Shown here piece by piece: positions 1 through 6,138 of a stretch of DNA of 15,816 nucleotides (position 1 is the stretch's first letter; the number at the start of each line of letters is the position of its first letter). Where the stretch lies: NCBI GenBank assembly GCA_002011395.1, contig MTNG01000156.1, positions 1 through 15,816 on the forward strand, written 5' to 3'. The notes under the pieces are model-generated. The model did not search any database and was not told where the DNA came from. It worked only from the letters and a program-made list of their open reading frames with translations. Origin of the DNA: Candidatus Aciduliprofundum sp. JdFR-45 (GTDB taxonomy: Archaea > Thermoplasmatota > Thermoplasmata > Thermoplasmatales > JdFR-45). The translations under genes were made by a program, and so were the position numbers.

Positions 1-1
1 A

Positions 2-814
2 GTGGTTGACGGCGTGGAGATACCCGTCTACGCGGAACGCGACCCCTCCGCACTGCCCTGGGGCCGCCTCGGGGTGGACATCGTGATAGAGTCCACGGGT
101 GTCTTCCGCGACAGAGATAAGGCGGCCATGCACCTCCAGGCGGGGGCGAAGAAGGTCATAATATCCGCACCGTCAAAGGGCAAGAAGGCGGACGCCACCA
201 TAGTCATGGGTGTGAACCATCACATCTACGATCCCGAGAAGCACCACGTGGTGTCCAACGCCTCGTGCACGACGAACTGTCTGGCGCCTGTGGCGAAGGT
301 GCTCCACGAGAACTTCGGCATCAAGGCCGGGCTGATGACCACGGTGCACGCTTACACCAACGACCAGCGCATCCTTGACCTGCCCCACAAGGACCTCAGG
401 AGGGCCCGCGCGGCCGCCATAAATATAATACCGACGACCACGGGCGCGGCGAAGGCGATAGGAGACGTCATCCCCGAACTGGCGGGGAGGATGCACGGCA
501 TAGCGATGCGGGTGCCGACGCCCACGGTCTCCGTGGTTGACCTCGTGGTGACCGTTGAGCGCGTGCCCACCGAGGATGAAGTGCGTGCGGTCTTCAGAGC
601 CGCAGCCGAGGGCGAACTGAAGGGCATACTCAGGTACGTGGATGAGCCCCTCGTCTCGGGCGACTTCAAGGGCGACCCGCACAGCGCCATATACGACGCG
701 GAGGAGACGTACGTCCGCGGAGATATGGTGAAGGTACTCGCGTGGTACGATAACGAGTGGGGCTACTCCTGCCGCCTGGTGGACCTCACGGAGTACATGG
801 GTCAGCGGCTCTGA
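2..814 (+). CDS. gap: Type I (bacterial-type) glyceraldehyde-3-phosphate dehydrogenase, 5' truncated by window edge
   Basis: Cytosolic enzyme of glycolysis/gluconeogenesis that interconverts glyceraldehyde 3-phosphate and 1,3-bisphosphoglycerate using NAD(P). The visible 270 residues are the end of the Rossmann domain and the whole catalytic domain. The catalytic cysteine lies in the block SNASCTTNCLAP (Cys89 of the visible part) and the catalytic histidine in TTVHAYT (His116). The family blocks DLRRARAAAINIIPTTTGAA and WYDNEWGYS are intact. The family is usually about 335 aa, so roughly 65 N-terminal residues, including the GxGxxG nucleotide-binding loop, lie left of the window. The first GTG is internal and not a start. 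This is the bacterial/eukaryotic form, not the distinct archaeal type II enzyme. It overlaps the convergent NFACT gene by 13 bases. Coenzyme preference cannot be read because the deciding N-terminal loop is missing. Confidence 0.96.
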   Translation: MVDGVEIPVYAERDPSALPWGRLGVDIVIESTGVFRDRDKAAMHLQAGAKKVIISAPSKGKKADATIVMGVNHHIYDPEKHHVVSNASCTTNCLAPVAKVLHENFGIKAGLMTTVHAYTNDQRILDLPHKDLRRARAAAINIIPTTTGAAKAIGDVIPELAGRMHGIAMRVPTPTVSVVDLVVTVERVPTEDEVRAVFRAAAEGELKGILRYVDEPLVSGDFKGDPHSAIYDAEETYVRGDMVKVLAWYDNEWGYSCRLVDLTEYMGQRL

Positions 815-2706
815 CCCTCCTCCATTCCCACCTTTTTGATTACCCTGATGCCCCCCGGCGGAAGTATCCTCTGCAGCGTGTCCACGTCCTCGTTGAATAT
901 GCTCCGGAGATACTTCGCGAAGTCGCTCTTTTTCACGTCTCCCGGCGCTATCACGACGTAGCGGTGCGAGTGCGCCTCAACGGCGGAGGGCGGGCCGCAC
1001 ATCACCATCTTAACACCCCTGTACTCCACCTCTCCCACGGCGAGCAACACCTCTAAGTGGAAAACGTAGTTCCTCTTCCCTCTCACGACCCACGCCCCGC
1101 GGGGCACGAACTCGCCGCTCTCGGCCATCTTGGTGACCTGCGAGGGGTAAACCCAGTAGGCGACCCCGCTGCCCCACCCTGCGTTCCACGCCTTTGACAT
1201 GGCGAGGGCGAACTGGCACGCCTCGCGTATGGTCGCCTCGCCGATCTCCCTCCCCTCGCCCTTTATGACCACGCTGGGAGCCCCGTGGATGTCCGCATGC
1301 ACGTAGAGATCTCCGGTGCCGAGATGTTTCCTGACGACCGCCTCGTTGGTGCGCGCGTCCCTCCCGGCGATGACCAGAATCCCCTCGGAGGATATGAACC
1401 ACCGGAACCGCTCAAACCAGAACCTCTTCCTGCGAACGCGGTCTCTCCGCTCCTCCTCCACGTAGGTGTGACTCTCAACCTCCTCCATGGCCCTCTCCGT
1501 CTCTTTTATCGCGGCCTCAACGCCCCTAGCCTTCTCCTTCATCCTCTTGGCGCGGGTGAAGTAGGCGTCCGCGTTCTCACCCACGCTTTTCTCCACGTCC
1601 AGTTCAACCTCCACGCCTTCGGGGAGGCGCAACCTGACATGCTTCCCCTCGAACCACGTCACGTAGGGGAGGGAGCGGAGCGTTTTTTCGTACGTTTCCT
1701 CGTCGCGGATGGCCTCCCTCGCCCACTCCAGGAATTTCTCTACCTCTGCGTAATGGGCGTATATCGCCTCCCCTTTTTTACGGTGCTCCTCCTCCTCGCG
1801 CCTGAACCTCTCCAGCGCCTCCTTCTGCTCCTCCAGACGGTGCCGCAGTTTACTCAGCTCCTCCTCCCTCTTCAGGAGGAACTCGTACTTCTCGCTGTAG
1901 ACCTCCTCAAAGTACTCCCTCGCGGCCTTGTTGAAGGTCTCACATCTCCTCACATCCCCCTCCAGCGTCGTCATGGGTATGGGCGAGAGGAAGAAAGGGC
2001 GTTCATTGTTCATGTAGATGAAACCTCCCTCAACGCGGAGCATCCCGCGGAGGGCGGCGTGGAGCGCCTTCACGTCGTCGTCCGTCAAATCCGTGCCCTT
2101 TTTCTTTCTATCCACCCCGGCGCGCGCGCACAGCTCCTCCGCGTACTCGCCGCCGAGGTTGAGGGAGGCAAGCGTTCTGACCACTTCTCTATCCCTCCGG
2201 AGCGCCTCCCCGAGGGCGTCCACGTCCATGGCGGTGATGTCGGGGCGTGCGGGGGGCGGCGTGTAGGGCCGGGAGGGTAGTAGAGCCCTATCTCTGTACT
2301 CCCTCGGCCTGTAGGGGTACGTGATGACTCCCTCCTCGTCCAGCACCAGGAGGTTCCCGTCGCGGAACATCTCTAGGACGATGGAGCCGCGGCGGAAGTT
2401 CAGCCGGAGCACGCGGTCAAAGTTCAACTGCTCCATGCCCTCCAGAACGGCGTTCGTGAAGCGCTTCCTCACGTAGCGGGCGAAGGACGTGGGCGTCATG
2501 GGCGTATCCGCCTCGCCCTCGTAGAGGGCGCCCCTCAGGTCCGCGTAGAGGTGGAGTGTCCCCTCCCCCGACTTGTGGAACTTGAAGAGGAACTTTCCGT
2601 CCCCCACCTCGTAGAACTTCTGGAGGTGTGCTCCCGTGAACCTATCGGCGCTTTCCGCCAGCCACGCCCTTATGTCCAGACTCCCCATGGAGGTCTTTAT
2701 CCTCAT
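802..2706 (-). CDS. rqcH: NFACT family protein, archaeal RqcH/NEMF (Tae2) homolog, ribosome quality control
   Basis: Homologs bind stalled 50S/60S-peptidyl-tRNA complexes and recruit tRNA to add C-terminal tails to the arrested peptide. Domains in 634-aa numbering: NFACT-N at 1-165 with the conserved Asp97-Arg98 pair (NFDRV) needed for tRNA handling in bacterial RqcH; helix-hairpin-helix around 170-215 (LNLGGEYAEELCARAGVD); charged coiled coils around 240-315 and 375-420; NFACT-R around 430-545 with the hallmark GDLYVHADIHGAPS; then a C-terminal region. The length is normal for archaea. The open frame extends to an ATG at 2727. I chose the ATG at 2706 because a TATA-like box at 2730-2737 sits about 27 bases before it and would leave 2727 outside the mRNA, and because homologs begin with a short Met-Lys-rich lead into SLDIR. 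The 3' end overlaps gap. The family call is firm; the start is likely. Confidence 0.95.
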   Translation of the reverse strand: MRIKTSMGSLDIRAWLAESADRFTGAHLQKFYEVGDGKFLFKFHKSGEGTLHLYADLRGALYEGEADTPMTPTSFARYVRKRFTNAVLEGMEQLNFDRVLRLNFRRGSIVLEMFRDGNLLVLDEEGVITYPYRPREYRDRALLPSRPYTPPPARPDITAMDVDALGEALRRDREVVRTLASLNLGGEYAEELCARAGVDRKKKGTDLTDDDVKALHAALRGMLRVEGGFIYMNNERPFFLSPIPMTTLEGDVRRCETFNKAAREYFEEVYSEKYEFLLKREEELSKLRHRLEEQKEALERFRREEEEHRKKGEAIYAHYAEVEKFLEWAREAIRDEETYEKTLRSLPYVTWFEGKHVRLRLPEGVEVELDVEKSVGENADAYFTRAKRMKEKARGVEAAIKETERAMEEVESHTYVEEERRDRVRRKRFWFERFRWFISSEGILVIAGRDARTNEAVVRKHLGTGDLYVHADIHGAPSVVIKGEGREIGEATIREACQFALAMSKAWNAGWGSGVAYWVYPSQVTKMAESGEFVPRGAWVVRGKRNYVFHLEVLLAVGEVEYRGVKMVMCGPPSAVEAHSHRYVVIAPGDVKKSDFAKYLRSIFNEDVDTLQRILPPGGIRVIKKVGMEEGQSR

Positions 2707-2729
2707 CCGTGTGTGTATCCGGAGCATGG

Positions 2730-2737
2730 TTAATAGA
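2730..2737 (-). promoter_or_regulatory. Weak TATA-like box for the NFACT gene
   Basis: On the minus strand the sequence reads TCTATTAA, centred about 27 bases before the ATG at 2706, as expected for a leaderless archaeal transcript. It departs from the TTTAWATA consensus, so the call rests mainly on spacing. Confidence 0.4.
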
Positions 2738-2754
2738 TTTTGGCGATGAGGGTT

Positions 2755-2799
2755 TCAGATCCGTTGATAAGGCGGTATAGCAAGGGGTTGGGGTTTCAT
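2755..2799 (-). pseudogene. 14-codon start-like remnant downstream of the 228-aa gene
   Basis: Immediately after the TGA of the 228-aa gene (2812-2814) comes AGGTGA (2806-2811), a six-base gap and an ATG at 2799. This opens only 14 codons (MKPQPLAIPPYQRI) before a stop. The junction resembles the start of the 228-aa gene: both contain GGTGA, then TAGTATGAA. I infer the start of a lost downstream gene of the same operon, cut off by the NFACT promoter region. It may also be chance, or a very short peptide. Confidence 0.25.
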
Positions 2800-2811
2800 A
2801 CTATCTCACCT

Positions 2812-3498
2812 TCAACAAAGGTGACTACTGCTATTTTTATTGACATCCATAGATATTGGTAGGTTCTCAATATACCTTCTCCCTGCATACGGTATGTAGT
2901 CGGAGTGATAGGTCTCCCAGTCGAAATCAATATAATTCTTCTCCAGACTCATATACTTCACAAACCACTCCCGGCAGGACATGCCGCGCCCTACCCATTG
3001 TGCGACAACAGGAACATTCGGATCCGCTGGTATTTTACCTTCAAGTTTTCCTCCGACACCTAATATCATGAAAAGTGCAATATATTCTGGATATTGGCTC
3101 ATGTTGTATATTATTATTAAATCATTACTATTTATCTTATAGTCATTTTGCACATCTATATATTTATGTTCAATATTTCCTATTATCCTAACTCCCTCAC
3201 TATCAAATAATCTCAACTCGTACCTTCTCTTTGATATATCTGGATCGTGAAGATTTTCATCATACACCCCATCGGAATATATGCCCGCCTCTGAGTCGGG
3301 AGGTTGTATTCTTGTTATTATTATCTTAAAAGTTATACTATCATTTGCTTTATTTATATCATAAACCTCCAGTTCTCCCACAATATGTGGCAATTCCCTC
3401 TCTACAATTACACCGGAAAAAACAAAAAGAATAATATACAGGCATATTATAACTGTTAAAGTTATAGTACACATAATTATTAAAATTTTCTTATTCAT
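2812..3498 (-). CDS. Membrane-anchored hypothetical protein in an A+T-rich island
   Basis: I do not recognise the family of this 228-aa protein. Residues 4-30 form one strongly hydrophobic helix after a short basic start (MNKK), so the rest is probably anchored outside the membrane. The exterior part is beta-rich with alternating charged and hydrophobic residues (DSITFKIIITRIQPP, SNDLIIIYN), then an aromatic, acidic C-terminal region ending in Cys. There is no lipobox and no obvious catalytic motif. One N-terminal helix followed by a beta domain recalls archaeal pseudopilins, but the usual pilin signal motif is not evident, so this is speculation. The DNA is far richer in A+T than the neighbours, with AAA, AAT, ATA and TAT codons common, suggesting transfer or rapid evolution. 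The start has a strong Shine-Dalgarno sequence (GAGGTGAT, 3502-3509) and overlaps the preceding 53-codon ORF as ATGA. Confidence 0.75.
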   Translation of the reverse strand: MNKKILIIMCTITLTVIICLYIILFVFSGVIVERELPHIVGELEVYDINKANDSITFKIIITRIQPPDSEAGIYSDGVYDENLHDPDISKRRYELRLFDSEGVRIIGNIEHKYIDVQNDYKINSNDLIIIYNMSQYPEYIALFMILGVGGKLEGKIPADPNVPVVAQWVGRGMSCREWFVKYMSLEKNYIDFDWETYHSDYIPYAGRRYIENLPISMDVNKNSSSHLC

Positions 3499-3656
3499 AC
3501 TATCACCTCATATTTTATTGGGTTGGTATGAGCATCGGTGCTCATTAAAACCGCGGATATCATGGCCAGCGCAATCTTCACCCTCCTTGACATCTCCATC
3601 AGCACCTGTATTTCGGGTACTGCATAGATCAAGTCCATATTGTGTTCGCCCGGCAT
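3495..3656 (-). CDS. Small ORF, 53 aa, overlapping the start of the 228-aa gene
   Basis: Unrecognised. The minus strand has an open frame from ATG 3656 (beginning MPGEHNMDLIYAVPEIQVLM) to a TGA that overlaps the next ATG as ATGA. An exact TATA consensus, TTTATATA at 3686-3693, is centred about 33 bases before the ATG, predicting a leader of only some six bases. A second ATG at 3638 is possible. Residues 25-41 (MSRRVKIALAMISAVLM) form a basic then hydrophobic stretch like a signal peptide or short membrane helix. Its codons (AGG, GCG, CTG, ATA) look like the host's rather than the A+T-rich gene downstream, so it may be the surviving end of an older gene. Coupling to the next gene and promoter position support it. 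The short length and lack of a family are the doubts. Confidence 0.4.
   Translation of the reverse strand: MPGEHNMDLIYAVPEIQVLMEMSRRVKIALAMISAVLMSTDAHTNPIKYEVIV
3502..3509 (-). promoter_or_regulatory. Shine-Dalgarno site of the 228-aa gene
   Basis: The minus strand reads GAGGTGAT, a long match to the anti-Shine-Dalgarno 3' end of 16S rRNA, with three bases between the full match and the ATG at 3498. It lies inside the end of the upstream 53-codon ORF, the pattern expected for an operon-internal gene with coupled translation. Confidence 0.65.
3528..3545. other. Perfect hairpin, 7-bp stem with TCGG loop
   Basis: ATGAGCA, loop TCGG, TGCTCAT: a perfect inverted repeat about 30 bases before the 228-aa gene and inside the 53-codon ORF. 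No T-run follows it on either strand, so it does not look like a terminator. In RNA it might influence initiation at the next gene; that is conjecture. Confidence 0.35.
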
Positions 3657-3685
3657 ACCATCCGTTCAACAATTAGAATTTATGA

Positions 3686-3693
3686 TATATAAA
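3686..3693 (-). promoter_or_regulatory. Consensus TATA box for the A+T-rich operon
   Basis: The minus strand reads TTTATATA, an exact archaeal TATA consensus. Transcription would start near 3663, just ahead of the ATG at 3656. The box is partly palindromic, so firing on the plus strand towards the glycosyltransferase cannot be excluded, though the box at 3746-3755 fits that start better. Confidence 0.6.
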
Positions 3694-3745
3694 CCCACTG
3701 TGAAAACGTCCATCGCCACCCCCCAACTCCGAGCCACCATCTCAA

Positions 3746-3755
3746 ACTTAATCTA
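3746..3755 (+). promoter_or_regulatory. TATA-like box for the glycosyltransferase
   Basis: ACTTAATCTA is centred about 27 bases before the GTG at 3778, the spacing seen for other leaderless starts here. The sequence is a weak match to consensus. Confidence 0.4.
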
Positions 3756-3777
3756 CCCCCTCGCCCTTATTCCTTAT

Positions 3778-4902
3778 GTGAGGATAGCCCTGACGGTGGA
3801 GTGGTTCTCCGAGGACGCGGGAGGCGTGGCATCGCATGTTAAGGAGCTCTCGGAGCGTCTTCTCCAGAGGGGACACGAGGTCGCCGTGATAACCAACGCC
3901 ACGGACAGGCCCCACAGCACGCGGGCGCGCGTTGTCTATCTGGAGGGGCCTCAGGACCCGTTCTTCAAACTGAACCTCTCCATAGGGATATCAAAGGGCC
4001 TTCAGGAGGTGTTGCGGAAATTCGATATTGTGCACGCTCACCACGCCTTCGCCCGGATACCCCTCGCGTCCATATCCGCCTCGCACTCGCTGGGCATCCC
4101 GTCCGTCCTGACCACCCACACGGTCACCTTCCTCAAGGATTACGATTACTTCTGGACCTTTTTCAGCTACTCCTATCCGCGGTACAGGTTGATGCTCTCC
4201 AGAGTGAAGAAAATCATAGCGGTGAGCGAGGCCGCCCGGCGCTTCATCTCCTGCTTCACTTCCCGCGATGTCGTCGTCATACCCAACGGGGTGGACACGC
4301 GCCGCTTCGCGCCCCGGGACAGATACGCGGCGAGGGACGAACTCGGTCTCTACGGGGAGCCGCTGGTGCTCTACGTCGGCCGGTTAGTCCCCAAGAAGGG
4401 CGTGGACGTCCTTCTGCTCGCGGCTAAGGAGGTTGTGAGGCGCTATCCCCGCGCCACCTTCGTCATAGCCGGCAGCGGGGCGCTGGAGCCCGTTCTGAAG
4501 GCCCTGGTGCGCGCGGCGGGACTTGAGAGGAACGTCGTCTTCATGGGATACGTGGACCAGGAGATACTGCCCCGCCTCTACAACGCCGCCGACATATTCG
4601 TGCTCCCTTCGGTCATGGGCGAGTCCTTCGGCATAGTGCTTCTGGAGGCGATGTCGTCCGGCGTGCCCGTGGTGGCCACCGACGTCGGGGGCATCCCGGA
4701 GGTTCTGGACGGGAAAGGAATGCTCGTCCCACCGGGGAAGTCCCGCGACCTCTGCGACGCCATACTCCGCCTCTGGGAGGATGAGGCGCGGAGGGAGAGG
4801 ATGGCGAGGGATGCGCTTAAAATGGTTCGGGAGAGGTACTCCTGGGACAGCGTGCTTGGGAGGATAATGAAGGTTTACGAGAGCGTGAGCATACCTGCGT
4901 AG
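3778..4902 (+). CDS. GT4-family (GT-B fold) glycosyltransferase
   Basis: Likely transfers a sugar from a nucleotide-sugar donor to a lipid, glycan or protein acceptor at the inner face of the membrane. Acceptor and sugar cannot be told. In 374-aa numbering the N-terminal Rossmann domain begins with RIALTVEWFSEDAGGVASHV, the usual opening with the glycine-rich acceptor loop, followed by HAHHAFARIPLA and AVSEAARRFI. The C-terminal donor domain has IPNGVDTRRF, LYVGRLVPKKGVDVLL and the EX7E motif ESFGIVLLE (Glu282 and Glu290), then GVPVVATDVGGIPEVL. The frame is open from 3640, but the added 46 residues are unlike the family and cover promoter-like DNA, so I chose the GTG at 3778. The last 28 bases overlap the convergent membrane-protein gene. 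It stands alone rather than in a glycan cluster. Family certain, role inferred. Confidence 0.93.
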   Translation: MRIALTVEWFSEDAGGVASHVKELSERLLQRGHEVAVITNATDRPHSTRARVVYLEGPQDPFFKLNLSIGISKGLQEVLRKFDIVHAHHAFARIPLASISASHSLGIPSVLTTHTVTFLKDYDYFWTFFSYSYPRYRLMLSRVKKIIAVSEAARRFISCFTSRDVVVIPNGVDTRRFAPRDRYAARDELGLYGEPLVLYVGRLVPKKGVDVLLLAAKEVVRRYPRATFVIAGSGALEPVLKALVRAAGLERNVVFMGYVDQEILPRLYNAADIFVLPSVMGESFGIVLLEAMSSGVPVVATDVGGIPEVLDGKGMLVPPGKSRDLCDAILRLWEDEARRERMARDALKMVRERYSWDSVLGRIMKVYESVSIPA

Positions 4903-5423
4903 GTGAGGTAGGCGACGAGCAAACTGCGCGTGAGCGAGGCGAGCGTCACGGTGAGCCACACCTTCCTCCAGTCAAGCCCCAGAATTTTGCCCACGAGGGT
5001 CATGGTGATCGCACCTGTGCCGTAAAACGGTATGAACATTATGGTGTATATGGCGACGAGTTCCATCCCCTCCACGAACCTCCGCTTCTGTATGATCCTC
5101 CTGGCCTTCTCCATGTATTTCTTCACAACATTCCCTATTACAGGTATATCAAGTATTATATTGAAGTTCAGTGAGATGAAGAGGGACATATCGCTCTCCA
5201 TGAAGGCCACGAGGAGGGCGGCGTAGAGGGGATGGAGCCCTAGGGCCACTCCCGTGATGATCGCCGTCACCGCGCCGGTTCCCACCGCGCCGAAGAACAC
5301 GGCCACCTCCGCCGCGGACCTCTCGTATATGGAGGGGCCTGCTAGATATATGCCTGCTGCCACAGCCCCTGCGAGGACAAACGGAATCGCAAAGCGTACT
5401 ACGCTATCCCAGTTAACCCGCAT
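4875..5423 (-). CDS. Small multidrug export-like membrane protein (COG2426 type)
   Basis: A 182-aa polytopic membrane protein resembling the family named putative small multi-drug export protein. Its real substrate is unknown. Hydrophobic segments lie at about 9-30, 38-60, 62-95, 118-145 and 150-180. A cytosol-like basic stretch between them (KKYMEKARRIIQKRRFVEG) precedes the characteristic MFIPFYGTGAITMTLVGKILG block. The ATG at 5423 is supported by a TATA box (TTTTAAAT on the minus strand, 5447-5454) centred 27 bases upstream, so the mRNA is probably leaderless. The gene ends 28 bases inside the glycosyltransferase and is divergent from the V4R-like gene. The family assignment is from overall pattern and the central block; a transport role is inferred from family naming only. 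Confidence 0.8.
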   Translation of the reverse strand: MRVNWDSVVRFAIPFVLAGAVAAGIYLAGPSIYERSAAEVAVFFGAVGTGAVTAIITGVALGLHPLYAALLVAFMESDMSLFISLNFNIILDIPVIGNVVKKYMEKARRIIQKRRFVEGMELVAIYTIMFIPFYGTGAITMTLVGKILGLDWRKVWLTVTLASLTRSLLVAYLTYAGMLTLS

Positions 5424-5446
5424 TCTGCCCCGTTATAGGAATGGTC

Positions 5447-5454
5447 ATTTAAAA
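5447..5454 (-). promoter_or_regulatory. TATA box for the small export-like protein
   Basis: The minus strand reads TTTTAAAT, centred 27 bases before the ATG at 5423. Match and spacing are good for a leaderless archaeal promoter. Confidence 0.6.
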
Positions 5455-5523
5455 GCGTGATGCGTTCGTGTGCCGTGCCTCTCCGGATATGCGCAGGATT
5501 ATACAGATATTTCGCCAATAAAG

Positions 5524-5530
5524 TTTTATA
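5524..5530 (+). promoter_or_regulatory. TATA box for the V4R-like gene
   Basis: TTTTATA is centred 27 bases before the GTG at 5554. This decides the start in favour of GTG 5554 over the upstream in-frame ATG at 5470, which precedes the promoter. Confidence 0.6.
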
Positions 5531-5553
5531 CTGCTTTCTGTCTATTGACCACG

Positions 5554-6093
5554 GTGAGCGACCGTCTCAGGCTGGACTACATACGCGGTGAATACCTGCG
5601 CACCGTCTGGGAGTGTGCACGGGAAACGCAACCGGAGGTGGCCCGCTTACTGGAGAGGCGGTTCGGGATGAATTTTGAGAACATAGTTGGGGACGGGTGG
5701 TACTCCCTAAAACCTGTAAAGGGTCTTTTCAGGGACTTTGAGACCGTCTGCACCGAGGATGAGTTTGAGCACCTCATAAGGAGGGTCACGGGAAGGACCA
5801 TTGTGGGCAGGTACATCCCCGTTTTCACCACCCCCCGCACGGCGCTTAAAATGATACCGCGAAAACTTAACGAGATATTCATCGGGGAGATAAACGTCTC
5901 CGTACGGCTGGATACGCCCGGGAGGCGTGCCCGCGTGAACGTACCCCCCCACGATATGGGCCGCTACTTCTGCTGTGCAATAAAGGGTGGTCTCCTCGGG
6001 ATCATGGACGGGATACGAGCCCGGGCAGAGGTGCACGAGGAGAAATGCATTCATCGGGAACATCCGCATTGCACCTTCCGTGTGGAGTGGTGA
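5554..6093 (+). CDS. V4R-like (4-vinyl reductase type) ligand-binding domain protein
   Basis: A 179-aa single-domain soluble protein. V4R domains are small-molecule binding modules related to the heme-NO-binding fold and are often sensors. The C-terminus fits V4R: a Gly-rich helix (CCAIKGGLLGIMDGIRARAEV), then EEKCIHREHPHCTFRVEW, equivalent to the usual E-x-x-C-x(n)-C-x-F-x-V ending. The middle holds the expected mixed alpha/beta region. Two features stand out: a CC pair (140-141) and the cluster Cys165, His167, His170, His172, Cys173, which could bind metal. No output domain is fused, so a partner protein or an enzymatic role would be needed. The start is GTG 5554, set by the TATA box 27 bases upstream. 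It is followed 45 bases later by mtnA, which has its own promoter. Family moderately sure; ligand unknown. Confidence 0.65.
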   Translation: MSDRLRLDYIRGEYLRTVWECARETQPEVARLLERRFGMNFENIVGDGWYSLKPVKGLFRDFETVCTEDEFEHLIRRVTGRTIVGRYIPVFTTPRTALKMIPRKLNEIFIGEINVSVRLDTPGRRARVNVPPHDMGRYFCCAIKGGLLGIMDGIRARAEVHEEKCIHREHPHCTFRVEW

Positions 6094-6105
6094 GAGGGGG
6101 GCACA

Positions 6106-6113
6106 TTTTTAAG
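6106..6113 (+). promoter_or_regulatory. TATA-like box for mtnA
   Basis: TTTTTAAG is centred about 27-29 bases before the GTG at 6139. The in-frame GTG at 6121 lies only eight bases past the box and would not be transcribed from it. The T-run could also help end the V4R-like transcript. Confidence 0.45.
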
Positions 6114-6138
6114 CCACGAGGTGCATAACCTCCACAGG

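Noticed and set aside
829..842. T-run after gap as a terminator
   Set aside because: Only five Ts within the coding end of the NFACT gene. Too weak to call.
1285..2280. Long plus-strand ORF (331 aa) across the NFACT gene
   Set aside because: It is antisense to a gene with clear domains, its protein is Leu/Pro/Arg-rich low-complexity, and it has no promoter or family. It is a by-product of GC-rich codons.
3640..3777. N-terminal extension of the glycosyltransferase
   Set aside because: The 46 extra residues are unlike the family and cover TATA-like DNA and the start of the divergent small ORF. GTG 3778 fits better.
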